DNA of 64,000 nucleotides from an uncultured Coriobacteriaceae bacterium (GTDB lineage: Bacteria; Actinomycetota; Coriobacteriia; Coriobacteriales; Eggerthellaceae), in the NCBI GenBank assembly GCA_900539675.1, contig UQDJ01000001.1, positions 111,416 to 175,415 on the forward strand, written 5' to 3'. The notes beneath the pieces were generated by a model. The model saw only the letters and a list, made by a program, of their open reading frames with translations, searched no databases and had not been told where the DNA came from. The translations under genes and the position numbers were made by a program. This document shows, one piece after another, positions 17,453-24,432 of the stretch (position 1 is the stretch's first letter; the number at the start of each line of letters is the position of its first letter).

Positions 17453-18235
17453 TTAGTCAGCTGCTCCTTCAGCAAAACGAGCCAAAAATTCGCGAGTGCG
17501 CTGATGTTGAGGATTGTTGATAACCTCTTTCGCGGCGCCCTCTTCCACGATAACACCACCATCCATAAATGCCACTTTATCGGCCACATCACGCGCAAAC
17601 GCCATTTCATGGGTAACAATGACCATCGTCATATGCTCTTCTGCGAGTTCCCGGATAACCCTTAATACCTCTTGCGTGAGCTCGGGATCAAGCGCACTGG
17701 TTGGCTCATCAAAGAAGAGTACATCCGGATCTAGCGCCAATGCGCGCGCAATCGCAACACGCTGTTGTTGACCGCCGGAAAGTTCGCAGGGCACCATATC
17801 TTCCTTGCCTGCCAAACCCATCTTTGCCAACAGTTCGCGCCCCTTTGCAAGCGCTTCTTCTTTCGGCTTTTTCTGAACGTTAATCAGCGCATCAGTCACA
17901 TTGCGCAACACCGTAAAGTGCGGAAACAGGTTGAAATTCTGAAACACCAACCCGTAGCGCTTTTTCGCCTGCGCCAGTACATCTTTGCCGCCATAGACCG
18001 ATTTACCGTCGTCGCCCTGCGTTGCCACCGCCAAATCGCCATACGAAAGCGAACCTGAGTCCAGCGTTTCCAGCAACGTTAAACAGCGCAAAAGCGTGGA
18101 CTTACCACCGCCGGAAGGACCAATAATGGAAAGGACATCGCCCTTTTCCACCGTAAGCGAAATATCTTTTAATACGTCATTCTTACCGAACGATTTCTTA
18201 GCGTGTTGCAAGTTTACAACGGGTTCGTTTCCCAT
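17453..18235 (-). CDS. Polar amino-acid ABC transporter, ATP-binding protein
   Basis: 260 residues of the GlnQ/HisP/ArtP class. Walker A GPSGGGKST lies at 39-47, the Q-loop in VFQNFNLFPHFTV, signature LSGGQQQRVAIARAL and Walker B VLFFDEPTSALDPEL follow, and the H-loop is in IVTHEM. It energises the permease at 18293 with the lipoprotein at 19138. The insertion DLAVATQGDDGKSVYGGKD after Walker A is longer than in GlnQ. The substrate is not determinable from the ATPase. Confidence 0.92.
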   Translation of the reverse strand: MGNEPVVNLQHAKKSFGKNDVLKDISLTVEKGDVLSIIGPSGGGKSTLLRCLTLLETLDSGSLSYGDLAVATQGDDGKSVYGGKDVLAQAKKRYGLVFQNFNLFPHFTVLRNVTDALINVQKKPKEEALAKGRELLAKMGLAGKEDMVPCELSGGQQQRVAIARALALDPDVLFFDEPTSALDPELTQEVLRVIRELAEEHMTMVIVTHEMAFARDVADKVAFMDGGVIVEEGAAKEVINNPQHQRTREFLARFAEGAAD

Positions 18236-18292
18236 CGTGAAACCTCTCTCTTAACCCTGGGCTTAGCGCCCAACAAACATATCTGGCACCGC

Positions 18293-18946
18293 TTAGCTCT
18301 GGTAGTAGTTCATCTTCTTTTCGATGCGACCCATCACAAATTCGATGATCAGGCAGAACACCCAATAAATCAGCGCTGCGATCGCATACGGAATCATAGA
18401 AACTTCGCTTGCTGCCAGCGATTTTGCAACCGAGAACATTTCGGCAACGCCCAGAACAAATGCCAGTGACGTGTCCTTAATCAAGACGATCACTTCGTTG
18501 CTCATGGCAGGCAAAATAACCTTGATTACCTGCGGCAAAATAATTTTCATGAAGGTTTGAGTGGAGGAATAGCCCAGTACCTGTGCTGCTTCGTACTGAC
18601 CGCGCGGAATGGACTGAATACCCGAACGATAAATTTCTGCAAAATAAGCCGAATAGTTCAAGATGAAGCCCAAAGCACAGGCGCCGAACTTCCAATCAGT
18701 ACCCATGTTCATACCAAACAGAGCATACGGTGCAAACATGAACGCCATCAGCTGCAGCATTAAAGGGGTGCCGCGCAAGATGGAAATATAGAAGCGCGCG
18801 ATCAATGCCAGTGGTTTAAATTTGCTCAAACGGCACAGCGCCACCACGACACCCAACGGGATTGAACCCACTAAGGTCACGACAAAGATCCAAGCCGAAA
18901 AGCCAAGACCCTCAAAAAGCGCGCCAATCATTACTGTTATATCCAC
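18293..18946 (-). CDS. Polar amino-acid ABC transporter, permease
   Basis: 217 residues of the HisMQ/GlnP family with about five membrane helices. The EAA coupling loop is in GQYEAAQVLGYSSTQTFMKIILPQ. The N-terminal SAWIFVVTLVGSIPLGVVVA matches the usual first segments. A single permease gene implies a homodimer. It lies between the ATPase and substrate-binding genes on the same strand. Confidence 0.92.
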   Translation of the reverse strand: MDITVMIGALFEGLGFSAWIFVVTLVGSIPLGVVVALCRLSKFKPLALIARFYISILRGTPLMLQLMAFMFAPYALFGMNMGTDWKFGACALGFILNYSAYFAEIYRSGIQSIPRGQYEAAQVLGYSSTQTFMKIILPQVIKVILPAMSNEVIVLIKDTSLAFVLGVAEMFSVAKSLAASEVSMIPYAIAALIYWVFCLIIEFVMGRIEKKMNYYQS

Positions 18947-18982
18947 TGCTGTCCTCCTTGTTGCAACAGGTCTTTACGCAAC

Positions 18983-19012
18983 AAAGGGCGAAGCCTGAAA
19001 ACTCCGCCCTTT
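18983..19012 (-). terminator. Intra-operon hairpin between substrate-binding and permease genes
   Basis: On the minus strand AAAGGGCG...CGCCCTTT forms an 8-bp stem with a 14-base loop and no U tract. Such hairpins often stabilise the upstream mRNA so that the binding protein is made in excess of the membrane parts. Partial termination is the alternative. Confidence 0.6.
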
Positions 19013-19137
19013 AAGGGTTATGTTGCTCGCCTTTTAATGAAAAGCTCCCGTTAAGCCATGCCGCCAAGTGCTTGCAAAGTTGCAATCGTCTTAGAGCATG
19101 ATCTAAAAGAACTCTGTGACTTCGTTTGCTGCGCGGC

Positions 19138-19968
19138 CTACTTCAACACCCAGTTGTCGACATTAACGCCGTACTGAGCATACTTATCACACAGCGTTGC
19201 AACCGTACCATCGTTGTGCATATCACGCAGCGTGTCGGTAACCTTTTGAGCCAGAGCCTCATCGCCCAACTTGAAGCCAACCGCATAGTGTTCCGCGCTC
19301 AGAGGATCCAATTGGGTATACGCATCAGGCTTTGCTGCAATCTGATACTGCGCGATAGAAAGGTCACACGCTACCGCGTCCACAATGCCACTTTCCAACT
19401 GCATGAAGGCATTGTTGTAATCGGGCAAGGTCTGCAAATCCTTAAAGGTATCAGCCAGATCCTTCTTGTCACCCTCAAGCACATCAAGAGCAGCAGAATC
19501 TGCCTGAGTTACTACGGTCTTGCCAGCCAGATCTTCCAGACTGTTAATGCCGGAGTCCTTCTTTACCACCACAACCTGCTCGTTGAGCATATAGGGTTCA
19601 GAGAAAGTGTACTTACCCTCGCGGCCTTCCATGGTAAAGCCGTTCCAAATGCAGTTGATGCTGCCCTGGTTCAACAAGGCATCCTTAGAGTCCCAATTAA
19701 TGGGCTCAAGCTGGATATCCCATCCGTTGCGTTTAGCAACTTCAGTTGCCAAATCTAAGTCGATACCTGTGGGCTGATTGTTTTCATCCATAAAGCCGTA
19801 AGGCGGATAGCTGTTGTCAAAACCCACAACCAGTGTGCTGATATCAGCAGATTTATCTTCCCCTGAATCAGACGAAGATGCCTGCGAATTCGAGGAGCAG
19901 CCAGCCAGCAGCGCCAGCGCAAGACATGCCACACAGGCGATGCTCAACAACGTCAGTTTCTTTTTCAT
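19138..19968 (-). CDS. Amino-acid ABC transporter substrate-binding lipoprotein
   Basis: 276 residues. The lipoprotein signal peptide has lipobox LAGC with the acylated Cys at 24, followed by a Ser-rich tether and an SBP_bac_3 fold (VVGFDNSYPPYGFMDENNQPTGIDLDL, split here as a family signature). YTFSEPYMLNEQVVVVKKDS is the usual hinge segment. It is anchored outside the membrane and delivers an amino acid to the permease. It is the first gene of the operon, and a perfect inverted repeat lies 31-51 bases upstream. Confidence 0.92.
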   Translation of the reverse strand: MKKKLTLLSIACVACLALALLAGCSSNSQASSSDSGEDKSADISTLVVGFDNSYPPYGFMDENNQPTGIDLDLATEVAKRNGWDIQLEPINWDSKDALLNQGSINCIWNGFTMEGREGKYTFSEPYMLNEQVVVVKKDSGINSLEDLAGKTVVTQADSAALDVLEGDKKDLADTFKDLQTLPDYNNAFMQLESGIVDAVACDLSIAQYQIAAKPDAYTQLDPLSAEHYAVGFKLGDEALAQKVTDTLRDMHNDGTVATLCDKYAQYGVNVDNWVLK

Positions 19969-19999
19969 ATATACCTCGCTTTACGGTTTCGATGCCGTT

Positions 20000-20019
20000 C
20001 ACTTTACCGTACTAAAGTG
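20000..20019. promoter_or_regulatory. Putative operator of the amino-acid ABC operon
   Basis: CACTTTA-CCGTAC-TAAAGTG is a perfect 7-bp inverted repeat with a six-base centre. It lies just upstream of the lipoprotein gene, where the transcription start is expected. The symmetry and position suggest a dimeric repressor site; the regulator is unknown. Confidence 0.6.
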
Positions 20020-20136
20020 TTGGGGGTATACCATAGTCGCTCTATCCATTTCTTCTTCACACCAATACTCCCTACAGCAAGCGGTACCTTTCATGTACCA
20101 AGCGGTCTTGAGAGGACCCCTTGAGGCTTCTCTTAT

Positions 20137-20183
20137 ACAAAGCTGGTTACAAAGTTGGTTACGAAGTTGGTTACGAAGTTTGA
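20137..20183. repeat. 12-bp tandem repeat, 3-4 copies
   Basis: ACAAAGCTGGTT, ACAAAGTTGGTT, ACGAAGTTGGTT and a partial ACGAAGTTTG follow one another with no gaps in the spacer between the ABC operon and the acetyltransferase gene. Confidence 0.9.
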
Positions 20184-20293
20184 CAGCGTCTCTTACATAA
20201 GCTTTTCCTGTCCCTTAAAAAGTTTGCCCTGCATAACTTGAAGGTCTTTCGAAGATGTTAGATAGAGGGCTACCTAAGCGCGCTTGATGCCAC

Positions 20294-20311
20294 TAAAATA
20301 GCCCCACTATG
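20294..20311 (+). promoter_or_regulatory. -10 element immediately before a leaderless-type start
   Basis: TAAAAT at 20294-20299 ends nine bases before the ATG of the GNAT gene, and no Shine-Dalgarno-like sequence lies between them. This spacing would put the transcript start at or within a few bases of the ATG. Confidence 0.5.
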
Positions 20312-20929
20312 ACTACGAATAACACCTCAACACCCACCATTCGCCTTGCTACCGTTGCCGATGCGCCGGTACTGCGCGAAATATATTTGCCGTATGTGCA
20401 AACCACTGCGGTTACGTTCGAATTGGAAGACCCCACGCTGGAAGATTTCACGTCACGCGTCGAAACAACGCTGGGCAGCTATCCCTATTTAGTCGCCGAA
20501 GTCGACGGCGTTATTGTGGGTTACACCTACGCATCACCCTTCCGTCCACGTGCGGCATATCGTCACGCGATAGAAACGTCTATCTATGTGCGAATGGGCT
20601 ATAAGGGAAACGGCGTAGGGCGCCGTCTCTATGAAACATTGGCACGCATGCTCATGTTACAAAACGTCTACAACATGGAAGCCTGTATCGCTCACTGCGA
20701 CCCACCAGACGAATACGTACCCAGCACCAGCCGTCTATTCCACGAGCGCTTAGGGTTTCGCATGGTTGGCTCGTTTAAGCAGTGCGCACATAAGTTTGGC
20801 CGTTGGTATGACATGATTTGGATGGAACGCATCATTGCCGATCATCCTGAAAATCCGGATCCCTTTAAGCCATTCCATGAAGTGAATCCCGAGCTGATTG
20901 ATAACGTTTTAAAGCAGGCTAATCGCTAG
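20309..20929 (+). CDS. GNAT N-acetyltransferase (phosphinothricin/methionine-sulfone type)
   Basis: 206 residues. The PAT/MnaT subgroup of GNAT enzymes is recognised from IRLATVADAPVLREIY, the strand VGYTYASPFRPRAAYRH, and the acetyl-CoA loop VRMGYKGNGVGRRLYETL (a Q/RxxGxG/A form). SRLFHERLGFRMVG follows. Members acetylate amino groups of glutamate analogues or methionine derivatives, and the physiological substrate here is unknown. It is transcribed alone, apparently leaderless, with its own terminator. Confidence 0.88.
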   Translation: MTTNNTSTPTIRLATVADAPVLREIYLPYVQTTAVTFELEDPTLEDFTSRVETTLGSYPYLVAEVDGVIVGYTYASPFRPRAAYRHAIETSIYVRMGYKGNGVGRRLYETLARMLMLQNVYNMEACIAHCDPPDEYVPSTSRLFHERLGFRMVGSFKQCAHKFGRWYDMIWMERIIADHPENPDPFKPFHEVNPELIDNVLKQANR

Positions 20930-20949
20930 CAGCCCAATCTAACCCATGA

Positions 20950-20979
20950 GCACCCTTCCCCAAGAAGGGTGCTTTTTTT
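20950..20979 (+). terminator. Terminator of the GNAT gene
   Basis: GCACCCTT...AAGGGTGC forms an 8-bp stem followed by TTTTTTTATTT. It overlaps the end of the minus-strand MFS gene. Confidence 0.9.
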
Positions 20980-22375
20980 ATTTGTCGGAGCGCACACGAG
21001 CTAAAGCCAAAACGAATACCACCAAAGCGCATACAGCAGAAAAACCGAATGCCACGTGATATCCCATCGCCACAGATCCCAAGAACGGACCTGCCACGAT
21101 GGCATACACCATAAGCGCTGTTCCCAGCGAAGCACAAGCCTGACGGACAGCTGTACCAAATGATGAAGCGTCGGTCATAAGCCCGTGTGGCAATTCTCCC
21201 ATGCCCCATGAATTCAAGGGACCAATCAAGCCAGATACGCCTGTAGCGCGTACGCTCTGCATAGCAAGAATGACCCAGAACGGCGTGTTTTCATCCACAA
21301 ACACCATCATGGCAGCGCCAGCCACCAGACAAAATGCTGCAATGGTGATAACCGGACGAGCCCCAATTTTATCGGTCAAGATGCCCGCAAGCGGATTGAT
21401 GATGAACGCCGCAACCGTACCAGGCAGCAGGGCTAAACCAGCCTGAAACGCACTGCCGCCCCACAGGTTTTCGATATAGAGCGGAATAATAAGCGTGATG
21501 CCCATGAAACTGGCGTACAAAAAAATCGCCATCCAAAAACTGAGGCGAAAACGCTTCGAATCAAAAATACCCATATTGATGAGGGGCACTTCCACTCGAC
21601 GCTGTCGGCGCACGAACAGCACCAAGAAAACCGCACCAATGATAACGGGTACCCAAATCAACGGGTTTTCCAAACCATAGCTCGATGCATTGGAAAAGCC
21701 CAGTAACAACCCGCCAAAACCTAATGCCGATTGGATGAGTGAAATGACATCCAAACGATATTCTTTATTACCCGGTGCGGTTTTCTGGATTACAAAAATG
21801 GCAAATACGATCAACAAAGCGGTGCATGCAGTAAGTGCAACAAAGAAGCTTCGGCACCCAAAAGACTCCAGCATCCAACCGCCAATAGTGGGACCGATAT
21901 TCGGCGCAAAGCCCATTGCAATCCCAGCAATACCCATAGCCGTTGCCTGCTGATTGCGCGGAAACGTCATCATGATCAGACTCATCATCATGGGCATCGT
22001 GATGCCCGCAGAAATTGCCTGGAGTACGCGACCAACAATCAAGATAGGAAAGTTCCAGGCCACCGCATCAATAAGACCACCAATGAGCAGTAATACCAAA
22101 GAGCCAAGGATCACGCTTTTAAGCGAGAAGCGGCGCATTAAATAGGTAACCACCGGAACGGTTATGCCAAGAACAAGCATGTAGAGTGCCGTTACCCATT
22201 GGCCCAAGCCAACGTCAACGCCGAAATCAGTGGCCATGCCAGAAAACATGGCATTAAGTGCCGTCTGTGACAAATTGCCAAAGCATGATCCAAAAATAAC
22301 AACGGCCACCATCAAAATGACGTGGCGCATATGTGAAGTCTCTTCAGCTGTCTTATTCTGTGTATCTGTCGTCAT
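20978..22375 (-). CDS. MFS transporter, DHA2-type drug exporter
   Basis: 465 residues with about 14 hydrophobic helices, as in the EmrB/QacA family. Motif A-like sequence lies in YLMRRFSLKSVILGS and ILTDKIGARPVI, and the motif C-like GIAMGFAPNIGPTIGGWM of antiporters is clear. It is probably a proton-driven exporter of hydrophobic compounds; no partner adaptor is encoded nearby. It diverges from the vanZ-like gene over a 69-base promoter region. Confidence 0.88.
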   Translation of the reverse strand: MTTDTQNKTAEETSHMRHVILMVAVVIFGSCFGNLSQTALNAMFSGMATDFGVDVGLGQWVTALYMLVLGITVPVVTYLMRRFSLKSVILGSLVLLLIGGLIDAVAWNFPILIVGRVLQAISAGITMPMMMSLIMMTFPRNQQATAMGIAGIAMGFAPNIGPTIGGWMLESFGCRSFFVALTACTALLIVFAIFVIQKTAPGNKEYRLDVISLIQSALGFGGLLLGFSNASSYGLENPLIWVPVIIGAVFLVLFVRRQRRVEVPLINMGIFDSKRFRLSFWMAIFLYASFMGITLIIPLYIENLWGGSAFQAGLALLPGTVAAFIINPLAGILTDKIGARPVITIAAFCLVAGAAMMVFVDENTPFWVILAMQSVRATGVSGLIGPLNSWGMGELPHGLMTDASSFGTAVRQACASLGTALMVYAIVAGPFLGSVAMGYHVAFGFSAVCALVVFVLALARVRSDK

Positions 22376-22444
22376 AGAAGCCTCGGAATTGCGTCGGTTA
22401 GCTACAATAACAACGTAATTTTCGCACTTTTAGACCGTGCTTTC

Positions 22445-22960
22445 ATGAGTGCATTAGGAAACTTCTACGAAAGTGGTGTTTTGCCCGTGAGCAACTCTTC
22501 CCCGCTGCCCCATTCCTCACAGAACAAGTTTTCAATTGTTTTCAGTTGGGCTTTGGTTGTAGTGATGGCAGGAGTCATCTTTTTCATGTCAGCCAATACG
22601 GGTGACTCCATCAATCATGGATTGGGAATAATTTCTGCCGTCAAGGCAGCGCTTTCATCTTTTGCCTTGTCCCTCTTTGGACACAGTGTAGACGTATCTC
22701 CGGTGGGTCATTTCACTGAATACCTGATTTTTGGCATTCTGCTTGCCAATGCACTACGCTTCCATATGCCACTTAAGCGCGCGTTGATAATTGCAGTTGT
22801 GATTGGCAGCGCCTATGGCGTCACCGACGAAATTCATCAACTCTTTGTTCCTGATCGCAGCTGCGATCCCGCCGACTGGGCGGTGGATACCGTTGCTAGC
22901 TTTGTAGGTGTATGCATAACCTATGCCGCAGTTCGTCACCGCGACCATCGATCCCACTAA
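22445..22960 (+). CDS. VanZ-like membrane protein
   Basis: 171 residues with four hydrophobic segments: SIVFSWALVVVMAGVIFFMS, a second near GHFTEYLIFGILLANAL, then ALIIAVVIGSAYG and VDTVASFVGVCITYAA. The family signature is the polar cluster GHFTEY ... GVTDEIHQLFVPDRSCDPADWAVD, seen in full here. VanZ-domain proteins are membrane proteins of unclear function; VanZ itself gives low-level teicoplanin resistance. The start is uncertain. The ATG at 22445 has no clear ribosome site and a GTG at 22487 is possible. A TACAAT hexamer at 22403-22408 could be the -10 element. Confidence 0.85.
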   Translation: MSALGNFYESGVLPVSNSSPLPHSSQNKFSIVFSWALVVVMAGVIFFMSANTGDSINHGLGIISAVKAALSSFALSLFGHSVDVSPVGHFTEYLIFGILLANALRFHMPLKRALIIAVVIGSAYGVTDEIHQLFVPDRSCDPADWAVDTVASFVGVCITYAAVRHRDHRSH

Positions 22961-23105
22961 AAGCGTAAGGCACCTACCACTTATGATAGGTGCCCCGTCG
23001 TTCACTCTCTTGTCAAGGACAAGAGGATTCGCTCGAGGGTAACTCCTGCGCTCTAACGAAAAAGGACAAGACGATGGCGTCATCTCCAAGAGCCCGAACA
23101 AGAGA

Positions 23106-23151
23106 TGCGCCGGCGAAGAGGTGCAGAGGTATCGCCACACGCAGGTTTTTT
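23106..23151 (+). terminator. Terminator hairpin with six-T tail
   Basis: TGCG-CC-GGCGA pairs with TCGCC-ACA-CGCA around a 15-base loop, followed by GGTTTTTTG. It lies 146 bases after the vanZ-like stop. Its CGCAGG arm (23140-23145) can instead pair with CCTGCG at 23045-23050. Confidence 0.65.
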
Positions 23152-23161
23152 GTTCCCTCTA

Positions 23162-23205
23162 AGTTAACCACGTCTAACTATAATGAAAAATTAACCATAG
23201 TCAAC
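23162..23205 (+). promoter_or_regulatory. Two TTAACCA boxes flanking a TATAAT
   Basis: TTAACCACGTCTAAC (23164-23178) and TTAACCATAGTCAAC (23191-23205) recur 27 bp apart. Each is an imperfect dyad; the first contains AGTTA-N8-TAACT. TATAAT lies between them at 23179-23184 with no good -35, as expected for a regulated promoter. The binding protein is unknown. Confidence 0.45.
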
Positions 23206-23229
23206 ACTTTTCTAGAAAGAGGAGCAAAA

Positions 23230-23256
23230 ATGCCGCTCGCCTGCGGCAAATGGTAG
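23230..23256 (+). CDS. Eight-codon reading frame MPLACGKW
   Basis: AAGAGGAG at 23217-23224 sits five bases before an ATG, followed by eight codons and TAG. A perfect TGCCGC-TCGCCT-GCGGCA hairpin covers most of the frame. It could be a regulatory leader peptide or the stub of a decayed gene. The MPL opening and the upstream boxes would suit a small metal-uptake gene such as feoA, but this is only a guess. No conserved family can be assigned from eight residues. Confidence 0.35.
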   Translation: MPLACGKW

Positions 23257-23279
23257 AACCGTGACGAAAGAAAAAAGAA

Positions 23280-23344
23280 ACCCCTCAGTGATTGCGATTA
23301 TCTTCTCGCCATATAGACAGAGAAGGCGCCGGCGCAAGAGGGGT
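23280..23344 (+). ncRNA. Possible structured RNA element (nested hairpin)
   Basis: Three helices nest: ACCCCTC/GAGGGGT (23280-23286 with 23338-23344), TTGCG/CGCAA (23292-23296 with 23333-23337), and CTTCTC/GAGAAG (23302-23307 with 23320-23325). An internal self-complementary GCGCCGGCGC lies on the 3' side. The fold is followed ten bases later by a terminator hairpin. No known riboswitch class was recognised. Confidence 0.4.
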
Positions 23345-23353
23345 ATCACGCCG

Positions 23354-23382
23354 GCGCAAGCGACGAGAAAGCTTGTGCTTTT
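23354..23382 (+). terminator. Terminator after the nested hairpin
   Basis: GCGCAAGC-GACGAGAAA-GCTTGTGC (one G-U pair) is followed by TTTTCC. The 5' arm belongs to CGCCGGCGCAAG, which also occurs at 23327-23338, so the 3' arm has two possible partners. Confidence 0.6.
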
Positions 23383-23849
23383 CCGTTATCGCTATCGTAA
23401 CTAATTTTCTCATCATGATAGCAAAAATGAAGCTATTATTTATTATTTATATATAGGTCGTTCCGATAGGTTATAGTATACTTTATAAGGCATATGTACG
23501 GTTTTAATAAGTGGTCCTCTTCCAAATTTAGGATTTCACAACACTGCTTATAAGAGCCCGGACAAAGCCTCTTTTTCGCTATGAAAACGTACTCATCTCA
23601 TAGGTAGCCTTCTCCCAAAACAGGAAATTCACCGACTTTTTCCCAACAGATTACAACATTTGTCTAGCGGCACGATGACCAGGTGCTAGTCATTTCCACC
23701 GGTTGCATCCTTCATCAAACGTATAAAGCGTTCCTCAAGGTCGCATGAAATTCTAAATGTGCCATAATAGTAATAAATAGTGCATTGAACTCGCGTTTTG
23801 GGGATAGCGAGGCACTAGGTTTTTCCACGTCAGGAGAGAGGGGCTTACC

Positions 23850-24326
23850 ATGATGTATCGCCGTATTTTGGTTCCCTATGATGGGTCCGAGCATTCTATT
23901 GGGGCATTTACTGCTGCCCGTTCGCTAGCAATAGATTCACCGGAGACAGAGATATACGTCTTGAACGTCATTCCGATGGCATTCGCCGCATCGCTTTCCG
24001 ATGGTGACATTGTTACCAGCGGCGGCTCGCCTTTTGTTGATCAGGCAGCATATGGAAACCTGGTAGACAAAACACTACACGATATTACCGATGAGATTAA
24101 AAACGAGGTTGAGCCGCTTTATGACGGATTTCCGGCAGAACGCGTACACGTTGAAGCCGTAACTCATCCCTCTTACACCGATGGCATTAACGAATACGCC
24201 ACGAATCACGATTGCGACTTAATTGTGATGGGTCGTCGCGGCGTTGGCGCCGTACGCGGCATGCTCGGCAGCGTCAGCTACGGCGTATTGCGCACGAGCG
24301 ATTTACCGGTACTTACCGTAAAGTAG
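23850..24326 (+). CDS. Universal stress protein, UspA family
   Basis: 158 residues. The opening MYRRILVPYDGSEHS is the Usp first strand, and GRRGVGAVRGMLGSVSYGVL carries the G-2x-G-9x-G(S/T) ATP-binding pattern. GGAGAGAGGGG precedes the ATG with normal spacing. It is a divergent paralogue of the 1072-1548 gene, transcribed alone behind an unusually long gene-free region and closed by a strong terminator. The cellular role is not known. Confidence 0.9.
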   Translation: MMYRRILVPYDGSEHSIGAFTAARSLAIDSPETEIYVLNVIPMAFAASLSDGDIVTSGGSPFVDQAAYGNLVDKTLHDITDEIKNEVEPLYDGFPAERVHVEAVTHPSYTDGINEYATNHDCDLIVMGRRGVGAVRGMLGSVSYGVLRTSDLPVLTVK

Positions 24327-24379
24327 CCAATCGGCCTTCATAGCACAGTTTCTGCGCGAGCAGCATATACCTTGCTCGA

Positions 24380-24420
24380 TGCGCCCCGCCCCATCACCCC
24401 GGCGGGGCGCTTTTATGTTT
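24380..24420 (+). terminator. Strong terminator of the second usp gene
   Basis: GCGCCCCGCC...GGCGGGGCGC forms a perfect 10-bp GC stem with a ten-base loop, followed by TTTTATGTTTT. The hairpin may also limit read-through from the convergent metY gene. Confidence 0.92.
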
Positions 24421-24432
24421 TCAATCAGCGCT

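Larger units (their letters stand above)
19969..20308. other. 340-bp divergent intergenic region upstream of the ABC operon and the GNAT gene
   Basis: It contains the 20000-20019 operator, a GGTATACC palindrome next to it (20025-20032), the 12-bp tandem repeat at 20137-20183 and the likely leaderless promoter of the acetyltransferase. No gene was recognised. Confidence 0.6.
22961..23849. other. 889-bp gene-free region with several RNA-like structures
   Basis: From left to right: a GGCACCTA/TAGGTGCC hairpin (22969-22994), a perfect CTCTTGTC-AAG-GACAAGAG hairpin (23007-23025), a terminator with a competing upstream helix, two TTAACCA-type boxes with a TATAAT, an eight-codon reading frame, a long nested hairpin, a second terminator, and then about 460 bases of AT-rich sequence before usp. 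A weak AAGAG...CTCTTTTT hairpin occurs near 23552-23575. No protein gene longer than the eight-codon frame is convincing. Confidence 0.6.

Noticed and set aside
23045..23145. Glycine, lysine or SAM riboswitch in the spacer after vanZ
   Set aside because: Short matches (AAAAAGGACA, AGAGGTGCAGAG) exist, but the ordered conserved blocks of these classes are absent.
22990..23256. 88-codon plus-strand frame through the structured spacer
   Set aside because: Its early part crosses a terminator hairpin and reads like noncoding sequence. Only the last eight codons have a ribosome-binding site.
23339..23352. Possible T-box antiterminator: AGAGGGGTATCACG resembles the conserved AGGGTGGNACCRCG
   Set aside because: The tRNA-binding bulge should read TGGN but is GGGT. 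The stem I landmarks are missing, and no aminoacyl-tRNA synthetase or amino-acid gene follows.
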